64,000 nt of DNA, taken from positions 107,633 through 171,632 of the forward strand of contig NZ_QFWV02000004.1 in the NCBI RefSeq assembly GCF_003149475.2, in the 5' to 3' direction. This stretch comes from Oceaniradius stylonematis (GTDB taxonomy: Bacteria; Pseudomonadota; Alphaproteobacteria; Rhizobiales; Rhizobiaceae). The notes beneath the pieces are model-generated. The model did not search any database and was not told the origin of the DNA. It saw nothing but the letters and a program-made list of their open reading frames with translations. Below are positions 10,032 to 19,344 of this stretch, piece after piece. Positions within the stretch are counted from its first letter, which is position 1; every line of letters begins with the position of its first letter. The position numbers were made by a program, and so were the translations under genes.

Positions 10032-10772
10032 ATGACCTACTGCGTTGGCTTGACCCTGAACAAGGGGCTGGTCTTCATGTCCGACACGCGCACCAATGCG
10101 GGCGTCGACAACATCTCCGTCTTCAAGAAGATGTTCAACTGGCAGACGAAGGGCGACCGCGCCATCGTGATGATGACCGCCGGCAATCTCGCCACCACCC
10201 AAGCTGTCGTCAGCCTGCTGGACGAACGCTCCAAGGCGCCCGGCGACCGGCAGCCCACCATCCTTGAAGCGCCGTCCATGTTCCAGGTGGCGCGGATGGT
10301 CGCCGATACCTTGCGCGAAGTGGTGCAGAGCCATGCGCCTGCCGGCCAGAGCGCCGATGCGGCCTTCAACGCGACCATCATACTGGGCGGCCAGATCAAG
10401 GGATCCGACCCTCGCCTGTTCCTGATCTATCCGGAAGGCAATTTCGTCGAGGCGAGCGGCGACACGCCCTTCTTCCAGATCGGCGAGACCAAGTACGGCA
10501 AGCCGATCCTGGTGCGCGCCTACGATCCGGACATGAGCTTCGAGGATGCGGTCAAGCTGCTGCTGGTCTCGTTCGATTCCACCATCAAGGCGAACCTGTC
10601 GGTCGGCCTGCCGCTCGACTTCCAGATCTATGAGCGCGACGGTTTCGAACTGGGCGCCTGGGGGCGCATCGAACAGGGCGATGCCTATTACGCGACGATC
10701 TCCGAGGGCTGGAGCGAGGCGCTGCGCAGCGCCTTCCATTCGTTGCCGAACTTTTCGTTCGACGGTCGCTGA
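10032..10772 (+). CDS. Anbu, proteasome-type peptidase
   Basis: A 246-residue member of the Anbu family (ancestral beta subunit; COG3484), an Ntn-hydrolase related to HslV and the 20S proteasome. The start at 10032 is chosen because it gives MTYCVGL: removal of Met exposes Thr2 as the N-terminal nucleophile, the family hallmark. SDTRTNAGVD (Asp, residues about 17-26) and FKKMF (Lys, about 31-35) match the other active-site positions. An in-frame start exists upstream but would bury the Thr. Last gene of the four-gene unit; no ATPase partner such as HslU is present here. Confidence 0.93.
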   Translation: MTYCVGLTLNKGLVFMSDTRTNAGVDNISVFKKMFNWQTKGDRAIVMMTAGNLATTQAVVSLLDERSKAPGDRQPTILEAPSMFQVARMVADTLREVVQSHAPAGQSADAAFNATIILGGQIKGSDPRLFLIYPEGNFVEASGDTPFFQIGETKYGKPILVRAYDPDMSFEDAVKLLLVSFDSTIKANLSVGLPLDFQIYERDGFELGAWGRIEQGDAYYATISEGWSEALRSAFHSLPNFSFDGR

Positions 10773-10926
10773 ACTGGTCGCCAACCGGCGAAACCCGTTC
10801 ACCATTCGGTAACGGTTTGGCTTGTCTTGCGTCCGCCGTTGCGATTAACTCCGCCCACGTGGCCCGGCCCCCCGGATTGATGGGCGCCGCCGGGCGGACG
10901 GAGTTCAACAGGGAGTTTACTCAGTC

Positions 10927-12111
10927 ATGAAAAAAACGCTTCTCGCCGCAGCCAGCGTGCTGGCCCTGACGGCGGCCGCACAGGCCGAAGACGTCAAGAT
11001 GGGCATCATTCTTGGCTTTACCGGTCCGATCGAATCGCTGACGCCCGACATGGCCGCCGGCGCGGAAATGGCCATCAGCGAGGCCAACGAATCCGGCCAG
11101 TTCCTGGGCGGCATGACGATCGAGCCCGTGCGCGCCGATTCCACCTGCGTGGACGCCGCCGCCGCCACCGCCGCGGCCGAGCGTCTGATCACCTCCGACG
11201 GCGTCGTCTCGATCATGGGTGCCGACTGCTCGGGCGTGACCACCGCTGTCGCCAACAACGCAGCCATCCCCAACGGTGTGGTGATGATCTCGCCGTCGGC
11301 CACCTCGCCGGCGCTGACCACCATCGAGGACAACGGCCTGTTCTTCCGCACCGCGCCGTCCGATGCGCGCCAGGGCGAAGTGCTCGCCGAAGTCGTGATG
11401 GGCAATGGCGTCGAATCGATCGCCATCACCTACACCAACAACGACTATGGCAAGGGTCTTGCGGATTCCTTCCAGTCGGCGTTCGAGGCGATGGGCGGAA
11501 CGGTGACCATCACCGCGGCCCATGAAGACGGGCGCGGCGACTATTCGGCCGAAGTGGGCGCGCTGGCATCCGCCGGCGGCGACGCGCTTGCCGTGCTCGG
11601 CTATGTCGACCAGGGCGGCCGCGGCATCATGGAAGGCGCCATCGACACCGGCGCGTTCGAGACCTTCTATCTGGGCGACGGCATGATCGGCGATTCGCTG
11701 CTCGACCTGCCGGGGCTTGGCGACGTCACCACGATCGGCACCGCGCCGGGCGCCGAGGGCGATTTCGTCGACACGTTCAACGCCATGTTCGCCGAAGCCG
11801 TCGGCGACGGCTCGGGCCCGTACCGCGGCGAGAGCTATGACGCGGCCGCGCTGATGATCCTCGCCATGCAGAAGGCGGGCGAAGCCGACCGCGGCGCGAT
11901 CGCCGGCAACATCATGGATCTGGCCAACGCGCCGGGCGAACCGATCGGCCCGGGCGAACTGGGCAAGGCGCTCGAGATGGTCGCCGCGGGCACCGACATC
12001 GACTATGTCGGGGCCACCAATGTCGAGTTCACCGATGTGGGCGAAGCCGCAGGCACCTACCGTGTGCTGCAGGTGACCGACGGCGCCTGGGAGACCCTCG
12101 AGGTCAAGTGA
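10927..12111 (+). CDS. Branched-chain amino-acid-type ABC transporter substrate-binding protein (LivK-like)
   Basis: A 394-residue periplasmic type I binding protein. It has a clear Sec signal peptide (MKKTLLAAASVLALTAAAQA, cleavage about residue 20-21), then KMGIILGFTGPIESLTPDM, the usual first strand and ligand loop of the LivJ/LivK family. Other features are ADCSGVTTAVAN, the hinge-region YTNNDYGKGLADSF and GDGMIGDSLL. The permease and ATPase genes livGFHM lie about 3 kb away on the opposite strand and have no binding protein of their own, so this is the likely partner. Ligand is not predictable. Confidence 0.9.
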   Translation: MKKTLLAAASVLALTAAAQAEDVKMGIILGFTGPIESLTPDMAAGAEMAISEANESGQFLGGMTIEPVRADSTCVDAAAATAAAERLITSDGVVSIMGADCSGVTTAVANNAAIPNGVVMISPSATSPALTTIEDNGLFFRTAPSDARQGEVLAEVVMGNGVESIAITYTNNDYGKGLADSFQSAFEAMGGTVTITAAHEDGRGDYSAEVGALASAGGDALAVLGYVDQGGRGIMEGAIDTGAFETFYLGDGMIGDSLLDLPGLGDVTTIGTAPGAEGDFVDTFNAMFAEAVGDGSGPYRGESYDAAALMILAMQKAGEADRGAIAGNIMDLANAPGEPIGPGELGKALEMVAAGTDIDYVGATNVEFTDVGEAAGTYRVLQVTDGAWETLEVK

Positions 12112-12146
12112 CGCCAAGCGCCAGCGCCAACGGGCGCATCGAACGG

Positions 12147-12175
12147 AAAACCCCGGCCGGCGGCCGGGGTTTTTC
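12147..12175 (+). terminator. Rho-independent terminator of the livK-like gene
   Basis: Stem CCCCGGCC (12151-12158) against GGCCGGGG (12162-12169) with a 3-nt loop, extended by an A4/T4 flank and followed by a T-run. Strong and 36 bp after the stop codon. Confidence 0.9.
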
Positions 12176-12201
12176 TTTGCCTTCGGATGCTCCGCGGCCC
12201 G

Positions 12202-13080
12202 TCAGGACGGCTCACGGCGGATGAAGCTGTTGTAGACATATCCCTGCTGGCCCTCAAAGACCGCCGCGCACCAGTGCTCGCAGCCCTCTTCGGCGGCAAA
12301 GGCCGCATTGCCGGGAATGATCGCAAGGATGGCCGCGTCATTGTCGGGGCCCGCGCGCAGATTGACATGTTCACGCGCCCAGGCCGGCGGCAGATCAGCC
12401 GATGGAACCGGCTGGGCGGCGGCGGTTTCGGCCCGAGGCTGTGAAGCGCCCGCCGCCGGCTCGATCGCTTCCGTTCCGGTTTCCGGCGGCAGAACGAAGT
12501 TGGGGTCGCCTTGTGCGGCCAGCCGCTCTTCGATGGCGAGCACCTCGGCTTCGGTCGCCGCCACTTCGACGGGGCCGGACGGGGTCCCGGCGGGCAACGG
12601 CGCGCGGACGGGCGCCGCGCCGCCGGCAAAGGCGGCAAGGCCCGGATCGGGCCGGCCGGCGTCCGATGCGGGCGCGGCAATGCGCGGTGCGGTCTGCAAT
12701 GTGCCGGCTGTGCCGCCGAACCGTGCGGCCAGCGGCGCATCGACGGCGGGCGCCGACGGCGTTTCAACCGAAGCGGTGCCCGTTTCGGCGATGCGGTCAT
12801 CGGTCTGGATCGCCGTCTCGGTTGCGGCCGGTCGGGCAGGACGTTCGGCGGGGGCCGGCAAGGCCTCGGCAACGGGGACGGTCGCGGCATGCATGGTGCC
12901 GAGGTCGGGCTGGCGCGCAAGGCCCGCCGCGATGAGCATGGCGCCGGCGGCAAGACCGAGCCCGGCCAAACCGGTATAGAGCGCCGGCGGCGGCGGTGCC
13001 CAACTCTCGGTCACGACTGCGGCGCGGGCGCGATTGACGCGTGGCGGGTGGCCGCTCCAGTGGATCTTCGTTTGACGCAT
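12202..13080 (-). CDS. Membrane-anchored protein with C-terminal bacterial SH3 domain
   Basis: A 292-residue protein. The start at 13080 is preferred because GGGAG stands eight bases upstream; the longer open frame has none. After about 35 basic residues comes one hydrophobic helix (LYTGLAGLGLAAGAMLIAAGL). A long alanine/proline-rich linker of low complexity follows (residues about 60-220), then a bacterial SH3 domain at the end (EHVNLRAGPDNDAAILAIIP ... GYVYNSFI). Such proteins usually have the SH3 domain in the periplasm, where it may bind peptidoglycan peptides. Conserved tryptophan and cysteine pairs (CEHWC) are present. Function unknown. Confidence 0.82.
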   Translation of the reverse strand: MRQTKIHWSGHPPRVNRARAAVVTESWAPPPPALYTGLAGLGLAAGAMLIAAGLARQPDLGTMHAATVPVAEALPAPAERPARPAATETAIQTDDRIAETGTASVETPSAPAVDAPLAARFGGTAGTLQTAPRIAAPASDAGRPDPGLAAFAGGAAPVRAPLPAGTPSGPVEVAATEAEVLAIEERLAAQGDPNFVLPPETGTEAIEPAAGASQPRAETAAAQPVPSADLPPAWAREHVNLRAGPDNDAAILAIIPGNAAFAAEEGCEHWCAAVFEGQQGYVYNSFIRREPS

Positions 13081-13533
13081 AATCTTACTCCCATAGCCCG
13101 GCGAGCAGATGCTGGCGGCCAAATCGCGCGAAAGTTCGGCGCCGGGAGCATGCGCCGATCACGTTTCGTGTCAGTCAGACGCCAATGGGCAGCCGCGCCG
13201 GTCGTGCGGCGCAGCCGGAATGCGCGGGGCGGCGAGACCGCGCCTGTCTATTTCGACCAGCGGGCAAGCGAAACGCAGACCGCGACCGTGGTTCTGCCCG
13301 ACGGACGCCGTGCAGCGGTCACGTTCGATGATCCGGCCAAGGCCGCGATGGTCGCCGATCGGCGCCAGTCGGTCGAATAGCGGCCGCGGCGCGATCCCCC
13401 ATAGGCGGCCGAAGACGACCTCCCCCGGCTCCCTTTCGAGGCAAGCGCGACGCGGACCATGCCGGCCGAACGAACCGCCGCCCGCTGAACGGAAAAGATT
13501 CCATCGGGCCATCAAACGCTCTATCAGGCGGGC
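13081..13533. other. 453-bp region between SH3-protein and amidotransferase genes
   Basis: Separates two divergently read genes. It may hold one small gene (13150-13380, listed separately); otherwise I see no RNA gene, repeat or clear promoter. Confidence 0.4.
13150..13380 (+). CDS. Possible small hypothetical protein
   Basis: A 76-codon frame beginning MRRSRFVSVRR with GGGAG just before the ATG. The last half (YFDQRASETQTATVVLPDGRRAAVTFDDPAKAA) reads like a beta-stranded protein with reasonable residue use, while the first half is arginine-rich. It overlaps no better candidate. I recognise no family, and in DNA of this GC content such frames can arise by chance. Confidence 0.3.
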   Translation: MRRSRFVSVRRQWAAAPVVRRSRNARGGETAPVYFDQRASETQTATVVLPDGRRAAVTFDDPAKAAMVADRRQSVE

Positions 13534-14268
13534 ATGAAGCCGTTTCTCGTTCTGCAGCTGCGCCCGGAAACCGACGCCTCGGACGGCGAGTATGAGGCGC
13601 TGCTCGACAAGGGCGGGCTGGAGCGGAGCGAAACGCACCGCATCCGCCTCGACCGCGATCCGATTCCGGCCGATCTCAGTCTGGACGATTATGCCGGCGT
13701 CATCGTCGGCGGCGGGCCGGGCTGCGTCAGCGATCCCGAGGACACCAAGTCCGACATGGACAAGCGGATCGAGGATGCGATCTTCGGGCTGATGCCGGAG
13801 ATCACCGACCGGGACATACCCTATATGGGCTGCTGCTATGGCATCGGCATCCTCGCCGCGCATCTGGGCGCGCCCGTCGGCAAGGACCGTTATTCCGAGC
13901 CGATCAGCGCAGTCCAATGCCACGTCACCGAGCAGGGGCGGGCCGACGCGCTGCTCGCCGGGTTGCCGGACGATTTCCTCGCCTTTGTCGGCCACAAGGA
14001 GGCGGTGCAGGCGCTGCCCGAGGGCTGCGCCCATCTTCTGGCGTCGGAGACCTGCCCGTTCCAGATGATCCGCCACAAGGACAATGTCTATGCGACGCAA
14101 TTCCACCCCGAGGCCGATGGCGCGGTCTTCGAGCAGCGCATCCGCATCTACAAGGATCACGGCTATTTCGACCCGGCCGATGCCGACCGGCTGATCGCGG
14201 ACTGCCACGCACAGAGCGTCACGATGCCCGAACGGATCCTCAGGCGGTTCGTCGAACGCTACCGCTGA
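13534..14268 (+). CDS. Class I glutamine amidotransferase (GMP synthase-like)
   Basis: A 244-residue stand-alone class I glutamine amidotransferase, which hydrolyses glutamine (or a gamma-glutamyl compound) to release ammonia or glutamate. The triad is complete: nucleophile C101 in MGCCYGIG, H191 and E193 in QFHPEAD. The oxyanion strand VIVGGGPG precedes it. There is no fused synthetase domain, so it is not guaA itself; relatives act on gamma-glutamyl amines or as unassigned amidotransferases. It is monocistronic and convergent with the EamA gene, six bases away. Confidence 0.88.
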   Translation: MKPFLVLQLRPETDASDGEYEALLDKGGLERSETHRIRLDRDPIPADLSLDDYAGVIVGGGPGCVSDPEDTKSDMDKRIEDAIFGLMPEITDRDIPYMGCCYGIGILAAHLGAPVGKDRYSEPISAVQCHVTEQGRADALLAGLPDDFLAFVGHKEAVQALPEGCAHLLASETCPFQMIRHKDNVYATQFHPEADGAVFEQRIRIYKDHGYFDPADADRLIADCHAQSVTMPERILRRFVERYR

Positions 14269-14274
14269 ACTTGT

Positions 14275-15222
14275 TCACGCCGGCACGGGACGCTTGCGGG
14301 CATCGGCGAGGATCAGCCCGTAAATGCTCACCGCGACGATGGTGAAGGCGACGACCTGGTAGGCGGCCACCGGCTCGCCCAGAAAGGCGATGGCGAGCAC
14401 CATGGTGAGCGCAGGCCAGGGCACGGTGATCGAACTGGCGAGCGACACGTCGATCGTCCGCACGGCGTGGAACCAGAGGATCAGTTCGACATAGTAGACA
14501 AGGCCCATGACAAGCGCGAAGGCCTGGAACGGCAAATTGGCCAGATCGTCCAGCACGGTTCGCATGTCTGTCGTGGCCAGCACCACGATGCCGAGAAACA
14601 CGCTGGAGACCAGAACGCGGATGAAGGTGATCTGCGCCGGCGTGATCGGCGTGCGTCCCAGCATCTCCTTGATGATCACATGGGCGACGCTCCACAGAAA
14701 AGGCACGGAGAGCGCGAACAGGAACCAGACCGAAAAGCCGTCGATCCGCCAGGTTCCGCCGGTTGCCAGATAGAACAGCGCGATGACGAGAAGACCGGTC
14801 AGGCCAAGCTCGAACACCGACTTGCGGCGGCCGAGGAACAGCGTCTCCCACAGGATCGCGAACAGCGGATAGGAGACGATGGCGATGGCCGCGCTGACCG
14901 CGCCGGCCTTTTCGACGGCCAGAACATAGGCATAGGTGGACAGGCCGAAAATGATGCCGGTCGAGACGAGGACCGTCAGGGTTCGCCGCCTTGTCGCCGG
15001 ATCGACCGCGGCGTCGAAAATGCCCCTGTCCGGGGAAGCGATCCCGCGCAGCAGCAGCGGCAGCGAAAAGACCAGCTGCCAGACCGACAGGAAGAAGGCG
15101 AAGGACAGCGCGCCGAAACCGCCGGGCCGGCTGTTGGCGATGATCGGCATGACGCCCAGGATCACAAGGCAGATGCCGGCCAGCATGACGCCGGTCTTCG
15201 AACTGTTCGGTTGCGCGCGCAC
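14275..15222 (-). CDS. EamA/DMT-family transporter
   Basis: A 315-residue inner-membrane protein of the drug/metabolite transporter superfamily with about ten short helices in two EamA repeats (starting near MLAGICLVILGVMPI and again near PITPAQITFIRVLVSSVFL). The family exports amino acids, nucleosides or other small metabolites. A GTG start at 15222 is preferred because GGGG lies seven bases upstream and gives the usual length; the frame is open as far as 15282. Substrate unknown. Confidence 0.85.
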   Translation of the reverse strand: MRAQPNSSKTGVMLAGICLVILGVMPIIANSRPGGFGALSFAFFLSVWQLVFSLPLLLRGIASPDRGIFDAAVDPATRRRTLTVLVSTGIIFGLSTYAYVLAVEKAGAVSAAIAIVSYPLFAILWETLFLGRRKSVFELGLTGLLVIALFYLATGGTWRIDGFSVWFLFALSVPFLWSVAHVIIKEMLGRTPITPAQITFIRVLVSSVFLGIVVLATTDMRTVLDDLANLPFQAFALVMGLVYYVELILWFHAVRTIDVSLASSITVPWPALTMVLAIAFLGEPVAAYQVVAFTIVAVSIYGLILADARKRPVPA

Positions 15223-15336
15223 ACCAGACCCCCAAAGCGTGACGAAGGATCCGACATCGCATCGGCGAGGCGCTGGCCTCAAGGCGAAACTTGTCTCCGT
15301 GACAATCGCGGCCTCAGGCGGCGAAATGGGCCTGCA

Positions 15337-16785
15337 TCAGCTGTGCCGAACCTTTTCGGGCAGGATTCCCTTGGGCGAAAAGCGCAGGAAGAGGAGCAGC
15401 ACGAAGCCCATCACGAAAAGCCGGAACGGCGCGGCGATGTCCTGCAGATGCTGGTAGAGCGGCGTCGACGGGTCCATGTCGCGGGTGATCTGTTCGATGA
15501 TGAAGGCGCCGGCCGGTTCGGCCTGCACCCATGTGAACCAGATGACGAAGCCGCCCAGCACCGCGCCCAGATTGTTGCCCGAGCCGCCGACGATCACCAT
15601 CACCCAGATCAGGAAGGTGAAGCGCAGCGGATTGTAGGTGCCCGGCGTGAACTGGCCGTCGAGCGTCGTCATCATCGCGCCGGCGATGCCGATGATCGCC
15701 GAGCCCAGGATGAAGACCTGCAAATGGCGCCGCGTGACATCCTTGCCCATCGCGGCGGCCGCTTCCTCATTGTCGCGGATGGCGCGCATCATGCGGCCCC
15801 AGGGCGAATTGAGCGCGCGCACGCACAGCGCCAGAAGGATCAGCAGCACGACGGTAAAGAGCCCGGCATAGGCGATCTTCACGAAGTGGCCCGAGCCCTC
15901 GACGATGAATTGCCGCAGCGCATCCTCGCGCGCCGCCGCGTCGGTGATCGCGGCCAGCTGGCCGGCATGGACCCGTTCAACCAGATCGGCGAACCAGGGC
16001 TGCTGCTGCAATTCGATCTCGTAGGGCACCGGACGCGGCAGGCCGGTGACGTTCTTGACGCCGCGCACCAGCCAGTCCTCGTTCTTGAGAACCGAGACAA
16101 CGATTTCGGAGATGCCGAGCGTGGCGATGGCCAGATAGTCGGTCCTGAGACCCAGCGCGACCTTGCCGATGATCCAGGCAACGCCCGCGGCGACCACCCC
16201 GCCGGCGACCCAGGACAGGGTGATCGGCAGGCCGAGCCCGCCGATGAAGCCGGTGCGGGCGGGGTCGACCGCCTCCACCGCGCCGACCGCGGCGCCGAAG
16301 ACGGGGCGCAGGGCGATATAGCCGGCGACGACCGTCACGAAGATCAGGAAGGACCGGAAACGCCCGCGCGTCGCCGAGGCGATGAAGGTGACCGTGGCGA
16401 TGATCGCAACGACGATCAGGAACGACAGGGCCAGCCCGCGTCCTCCGGCGCCGAGCGCCTCCATGACGGGCGGGTGGGAGATGACGACGGCGGTGGCGCC
16501 GCCCAGCGCGGTAAAGCCCATCACGCCGGCATTGAACAGGCCGGCATAGCCCCATTGCAGGTTCAGCCCCATCGCCATGATCGCCGAGACCAGGCTCATG
16601 TTGAGGATGGTCAGCGCGACGGCGGGCGACTGGAACACGCCGGTGGCGATGAGGGCCAGACCCATGGCGGCAAAGGCCAGCGGCGCGCGCCAGGGCGACG
16701 CCTTGCGCTCGACGATCGCGTGGACCGGCTTGTCGGTATCGGCGGATGCGGCCTGTTCGGCGGTATCGACGGTCGTGTCGGTCAT
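15337..16785 (-). CDS. livM: Branched-chain amino-acid-type ABC transporter permease LivM
   Basis: A 482-residue inner-membrane permease, last gene of the livGFHM-type unit. It has about ten helices and the family motifs NLQWGYAGLFNAGVMGFTALGG (near residues 95-115) and the cytoplasmic ATPase-contact loop RAIRDNEEAAAAMGKDV (about 345-362). It is longer than E. coli LivM (425) through extra hydrophobic sequence and a soluble loop in the middle (about residues 225-290). The start overlaps the livH stop by four bases, so translation is coupled. Confidence 0.9.
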   Translation of the reverse strand: MTDTTVDTAEQAASADTDKPVHAIVERKASPWRAPLAFAAMGLALIATGVFQSPAVALTILNMSLVSAIMAMGLNLQWGYAGLFNAGVMGFTALGGATAVVISHPPVMEALGAGGRGLALSFLIVVAIIATVTFIASATRGRFRSFLIFVTVVAGYIALRPVFGAAVGAVEAVDPARTGFIGGLGLPITLSWVAGGVVAAGVAWIIGKVALGLRTDYLAIATLGISEIVVSVLKNEDWLVRGVKNVTGLPRPVPYEIELQQQPWFADLVERVHAGQLAAITDAAAREDALRQFIVEGSGHFVKIAYAGLFTVVLLILLALCVRALNSPWGRMMRAIRDNEEAAAAMGKDVTRRHLQVFILGSAIIGIAGAMMTTLDGQFTPGTYNPLRFTFLIWVMVIVGGSGNNLGAVLGGFVIWFTWVQAEPAGAFIIEQITRDMDPSTPLYQHLQDIAAPFRLFVMGFVLLLFLRFSPKGILPEKVRHS

Positions 16786-17807
16786 TTGATCACCGCCCCC
16801 CTGAAGATGCCGGTCGGCCGGATCAGCAAGACGACCACCAGAATGATGAACGAGACGGCGAATTTGTAGTCCGTGCCCAGAAACTGCAGCAGCCCCTCCG
16901 GCGCCCAGTTTTCAGGCACCAGATAGGTGACGAAGCGCTTGTAGGCATAGGTCATCATCACCTCGGAAAAGGCGACGATATAGCCGCCCACGACCGCGCC
17001 GATCGGCTGGCCGATGCCGCCCAGGATTGCCGCGGCGAAGATCGGCAGCAGGAGCTGGAAATAGGTGAACGGCTTGAAGCTCTTGTCCAGCCCGTAGAGC
17101 GCGCCGGCGATGGTGGCGAGCGCGGCGGCGATGATCCAGGTGATCAGCACGACGCGGTCGGGATTGATGCCCGACAGCAGCGCCAGATCCTCATTGTCCG
17201 AATAGGCGCGCATCGCCTTGCCTGTTCGCGAACGGCGCAAAAAGATGAAAAGCGCGGTCACCGTTACGATGGCGACGATGACGGTCAGCGCCTGGGTCGT
17301 CTGGATCGCCAGCCCCTCGTCGAGGCCGGTCATCTCGCGGAACTCGCGCGCCCGGATGATGAAGCGCTCGCCGTCGGTGAAGCGGCGATCATCGGTTCCC
17401 ATGATGAAGCGGACGATGGCCGACAGCATGAACATGACGCCGACCGAGGCGATGACGAGGACCACCGGCGCGGCGCGGCGCTTGCGGTAAAAGCCGAAAA
17501 CCGAGCGGTCGATCAGGATCGCGGCGACGGCGGTGACGAGGATCGCCGGCACCAGCGCGATCAGGGCGGTCGGGACCGGTCCGGCGGTGATGCCCTGCGC
17601 CTGCAGCCCCCACGTTATCAGGATGACCATCGTCGTGCCGAACGCCATCAGGTCGCCATGGGCGAAGTTGGCAAAGCGCAGAATGCCGAAGACCAGCGTC
17701 ACGCCGAGCGCGCCGAGCGCGAGCTGGCTGCCATAGGCGAGCGCCGGCACGAACACGAAGTTGGTCATCAGGACCAGGGCATTGAGAATGTCGGTCGCGT
17801 CCGGCAT
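16782..17807 (-). CDS. livH: Branched-chain amino-acid-type ABC transporter permease LivH
   Basis: A 341-residue permease with about eight helices. The start MPDATDILNALVLM at 17807 is chosen because it follows the livF stop by one base; a longer frame exists but begins inside livF. Family motifs are SQLALGALGVTLVFGILRFANFAHGDLMAFGT near the N-terminus and the ATPase-contact loop GKAMRAYSDNEDLALLSGI (about residues 185-205). Forms the translocation pore with LivM. Confidence 0.92.
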   Translation of the reverse strand: MPDATDILNALVLMTNFVFVPALAYGSQLALGALGVTLVFGILRFANFAHGDLMAFGTTMVILITWGLQAQGITAGPVPTALIALVPAILVTAVAAILIDRSVFGFYRKRRAAPVVLVIASVGVMFMLSAIVRFIMGTDDRRFTDGERFIIRAREFREMTGLDEGLAIQTTQALTVIVAIVTVTALFIFLRRSRTGKAMRAYSDNEDLALLSGINPDRVVLITWIIAAALATIAGALYGLDKSFKPFTYFQLLLPIFAAAILGGIGQPIGAVVGGYIVAFSEVMMTYAYKRFVTYLVPENWAPEGLLQFLGTDYKFAVSFIILVVVLLIRPTGIFRGAVIK

Positions 17808-17808
17808 G

Positions 17809-18510
17809 TCAGCCCCCCAGGAAGGATTTGCGCACTTCGGGATCGGCGAGCAGTTCCTCGCCCGTGCCCTCGCGCCAGTTGACGCCGCCGACCAGAACAT
17901 AGCCGCGGTCCGCGATCTCCAGCGCCTGGCGTGCATTCTGCTCCACCATCAGCACCGCAAGGCCGGTGTCGCGCACCTCGATGATCCGGTCGAACAGTTC
18001 GCCCATGACGATCGGCGAGACGCCGGCGGTCGGCTCGTCCAGCATCAAGACGGACGGCCGCGTCATCAGCGCGCGCCCGACGGCGACCTGCTGGCGCTGG
18101 CCGCCCGACAGTTCGCCCGCGTTCTGGCGCCGCTTTTCCTTCAGGATCGGGAACAGGTCATAGACCTGGGCCATGGTCTGCCGGATGTCGTCGCGGCGCA
18201 GATAGGCGCCCATTTCGAGGTTTTCCTCGACGCTCATGCCGGTGAAGACATTGCTGGTCTGCGGCACGAAGGCGATGCCCTCGCCGACCCGTGCCTGCGG
18301 CGTCAGCGCGGTGATGTCCTTGTCGCCCAGCCGCACATGGCCCTTGCGGATCGTCAGCATGCCGAGCATCGCCTTCATGGCGGTCGACTTACCGGCGCCA
18401 TTGGGTCCGACGATCACGGCGATCTCTCCCTTGTCTACACCGATCGTGCAGTCCTTGATGATGTCGGCGCCGCCATAGCCGCCCGTCATGCCCTGTCCGG
18501 TCAGATACAT
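17809..18510 (-). CDS. livF: Branched-chain amino-acid-type ABC transporter ATPase LivF
   Basis: A 233-residue ABC ATPase. Walker A is GPNGAGKS (near residue 40), the signature LSGGQRQQVAVGRALM, and Walker B VLMLDEPTAG; the LivF-type Q-loop region (FVPQTSNVFTGMSVEENLEMG) is intact. It overlaps livG by one base and livH follows after one base, which indicates strict translational coupling. Confidence 0.94.
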   Translation of the reverse strand: MYLTGQGMTGGYGGADIIKDCTIGVDKGEIAVIVGPNGAGKSTAMKAMLGMLTIRKGHVRLGDKDITALTPQARVGEGIAFVPQTSNVFTGMSVEENLEMGAYLRRDDIRQTMAQVYDLFPILKEKRRQNAGELSGGQRQQVAVGRALMTRPSVLMLDEPTAGVSPIVMGELFDRIIEVRDTGLAVLMVEQNARQALEIADRGYVLVGGVNWREGTGEELLADPEVRKSFLGG

Positions 18511-19316
18511 CAGGCGCCTTCCCCGGCCTGTTCGGCGTGTTTCCTGCGCGGCGCGTTCTTCAGGCCGCGACCGAGATAGGCCTCGATCACCTGTTCGTTG
18601 TTGCGCACCTCGTCTGCGGTTCCGCGCGCCAGAACCGAACCCTCGGCCATCACGATCACCGGGTCGCAGAGCCGGCCGATGAAATCCATGTCATGCTCGA
18701 TCATGCAGAACGTGTAGCCGCGCTCGCGGTTGAGCCGGACGATGGCATCGCCGATCTCGTTCAAAAGCGTGCGGTTGACGCCGGCGCCGACCTCGTCGAG
18801 CAGCACGACCTTGGCATCGACCATCATGGTACGGCCCAGTTCGACCAGCTTTTTCTGGCCGCCCGAGAGATTGCCCGCCAGTTCCTGTGTCAGATGGGTC
18901 AGGTTGAGGAAGTCGATCACCTCCATCGCCCGCTCGCGGATCGCCTTTTCCTGCTGGCGCACCTCGCCATAGGAGAACCAGGCGCTCAGCAGGCTTTCGC
19001 CGGCCTGGTCGCCGGGCACCATCATCAGGTTCTCGAGCACGGTGAGCGTCGAGAATTCATGGGCGATCTGGAAGGTGCGAAGCAGACCCTTGGCGAACAG
19101 TTCGTGCGGCGGCAGGCCGGTCACATCCTCGCCGTCGAGCCGGATCGTGCCGCTTGTGGGCGCAATGTTGCCGGCGATGATGTTGAACAGCGTCGTCTTG
19201 CCGGCGCCGTTCGGACCGATCAGCCCGGTGATCGACCCCTTGGCGATGTTCAGCGAGGCATCCTGCACCGCGTGCACGCCGCCGAACTGCTTGGAAACGG
19301 ATTCAACTGTGATCAT
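18510..19316 (-). CDS. livG: Branched-chain amino-acid-type ABC transporter ATPase LivG
   Basis: A 268-residue ABC ATPase, first gene of the unit. Walker A is GPNGAGKT, the signature is LSGGQKKLVELGRTMM and Walker B VVLLDEVGAG: the residues after the Walker B glutamate are VGAG where most LivG proteins have PxAG, but the catalytic glutamate is kept. An extended C-terminal helix (EVIEAYLG) is typical of LivG. The ATG at 19316 gives a standard N-terminus (MITVESVSKQFGG); a TTG at 19331 is an alternative. The 24-bp dyad at 19345-19368 lies just upstream. Confidence 0.92.
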   Translation of the reverse strand: MITVESVSKQFGGVHAVQDASLNIAKGSITGLIGPNGAGKTTLFNIIAGNIAPTSGTIRLDGEDVTGLPPHELFAKGLLRTFQIAHEFSTLTVLENLMMVPGDQAGESLLSAWFSYGEVRQQEKAIRERAMEVIDFLNLTHLTQELAGNLSGGQKKLVELGRTMMVDAKVVLLDEVGAGVNRTLLNEIGDAIVRLNRERGYTFCMIEHDMDFIGRLCDPVIVMAEGSVLARGTADEVRNNEQVIEAYLGRGLKNAPRRKHAEQAGEGA

Positions 19317-19344
19317 GCGGCGCTGCGTCAAGCCCTATTGTGCC

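Noticed and set aside
19317-19331. TTG at 19331 as the livG start
   Set aside because: The ATG at 19316 gives the usual N-terminus. The TTG has no better ribosome site, but it cannot be excluded.
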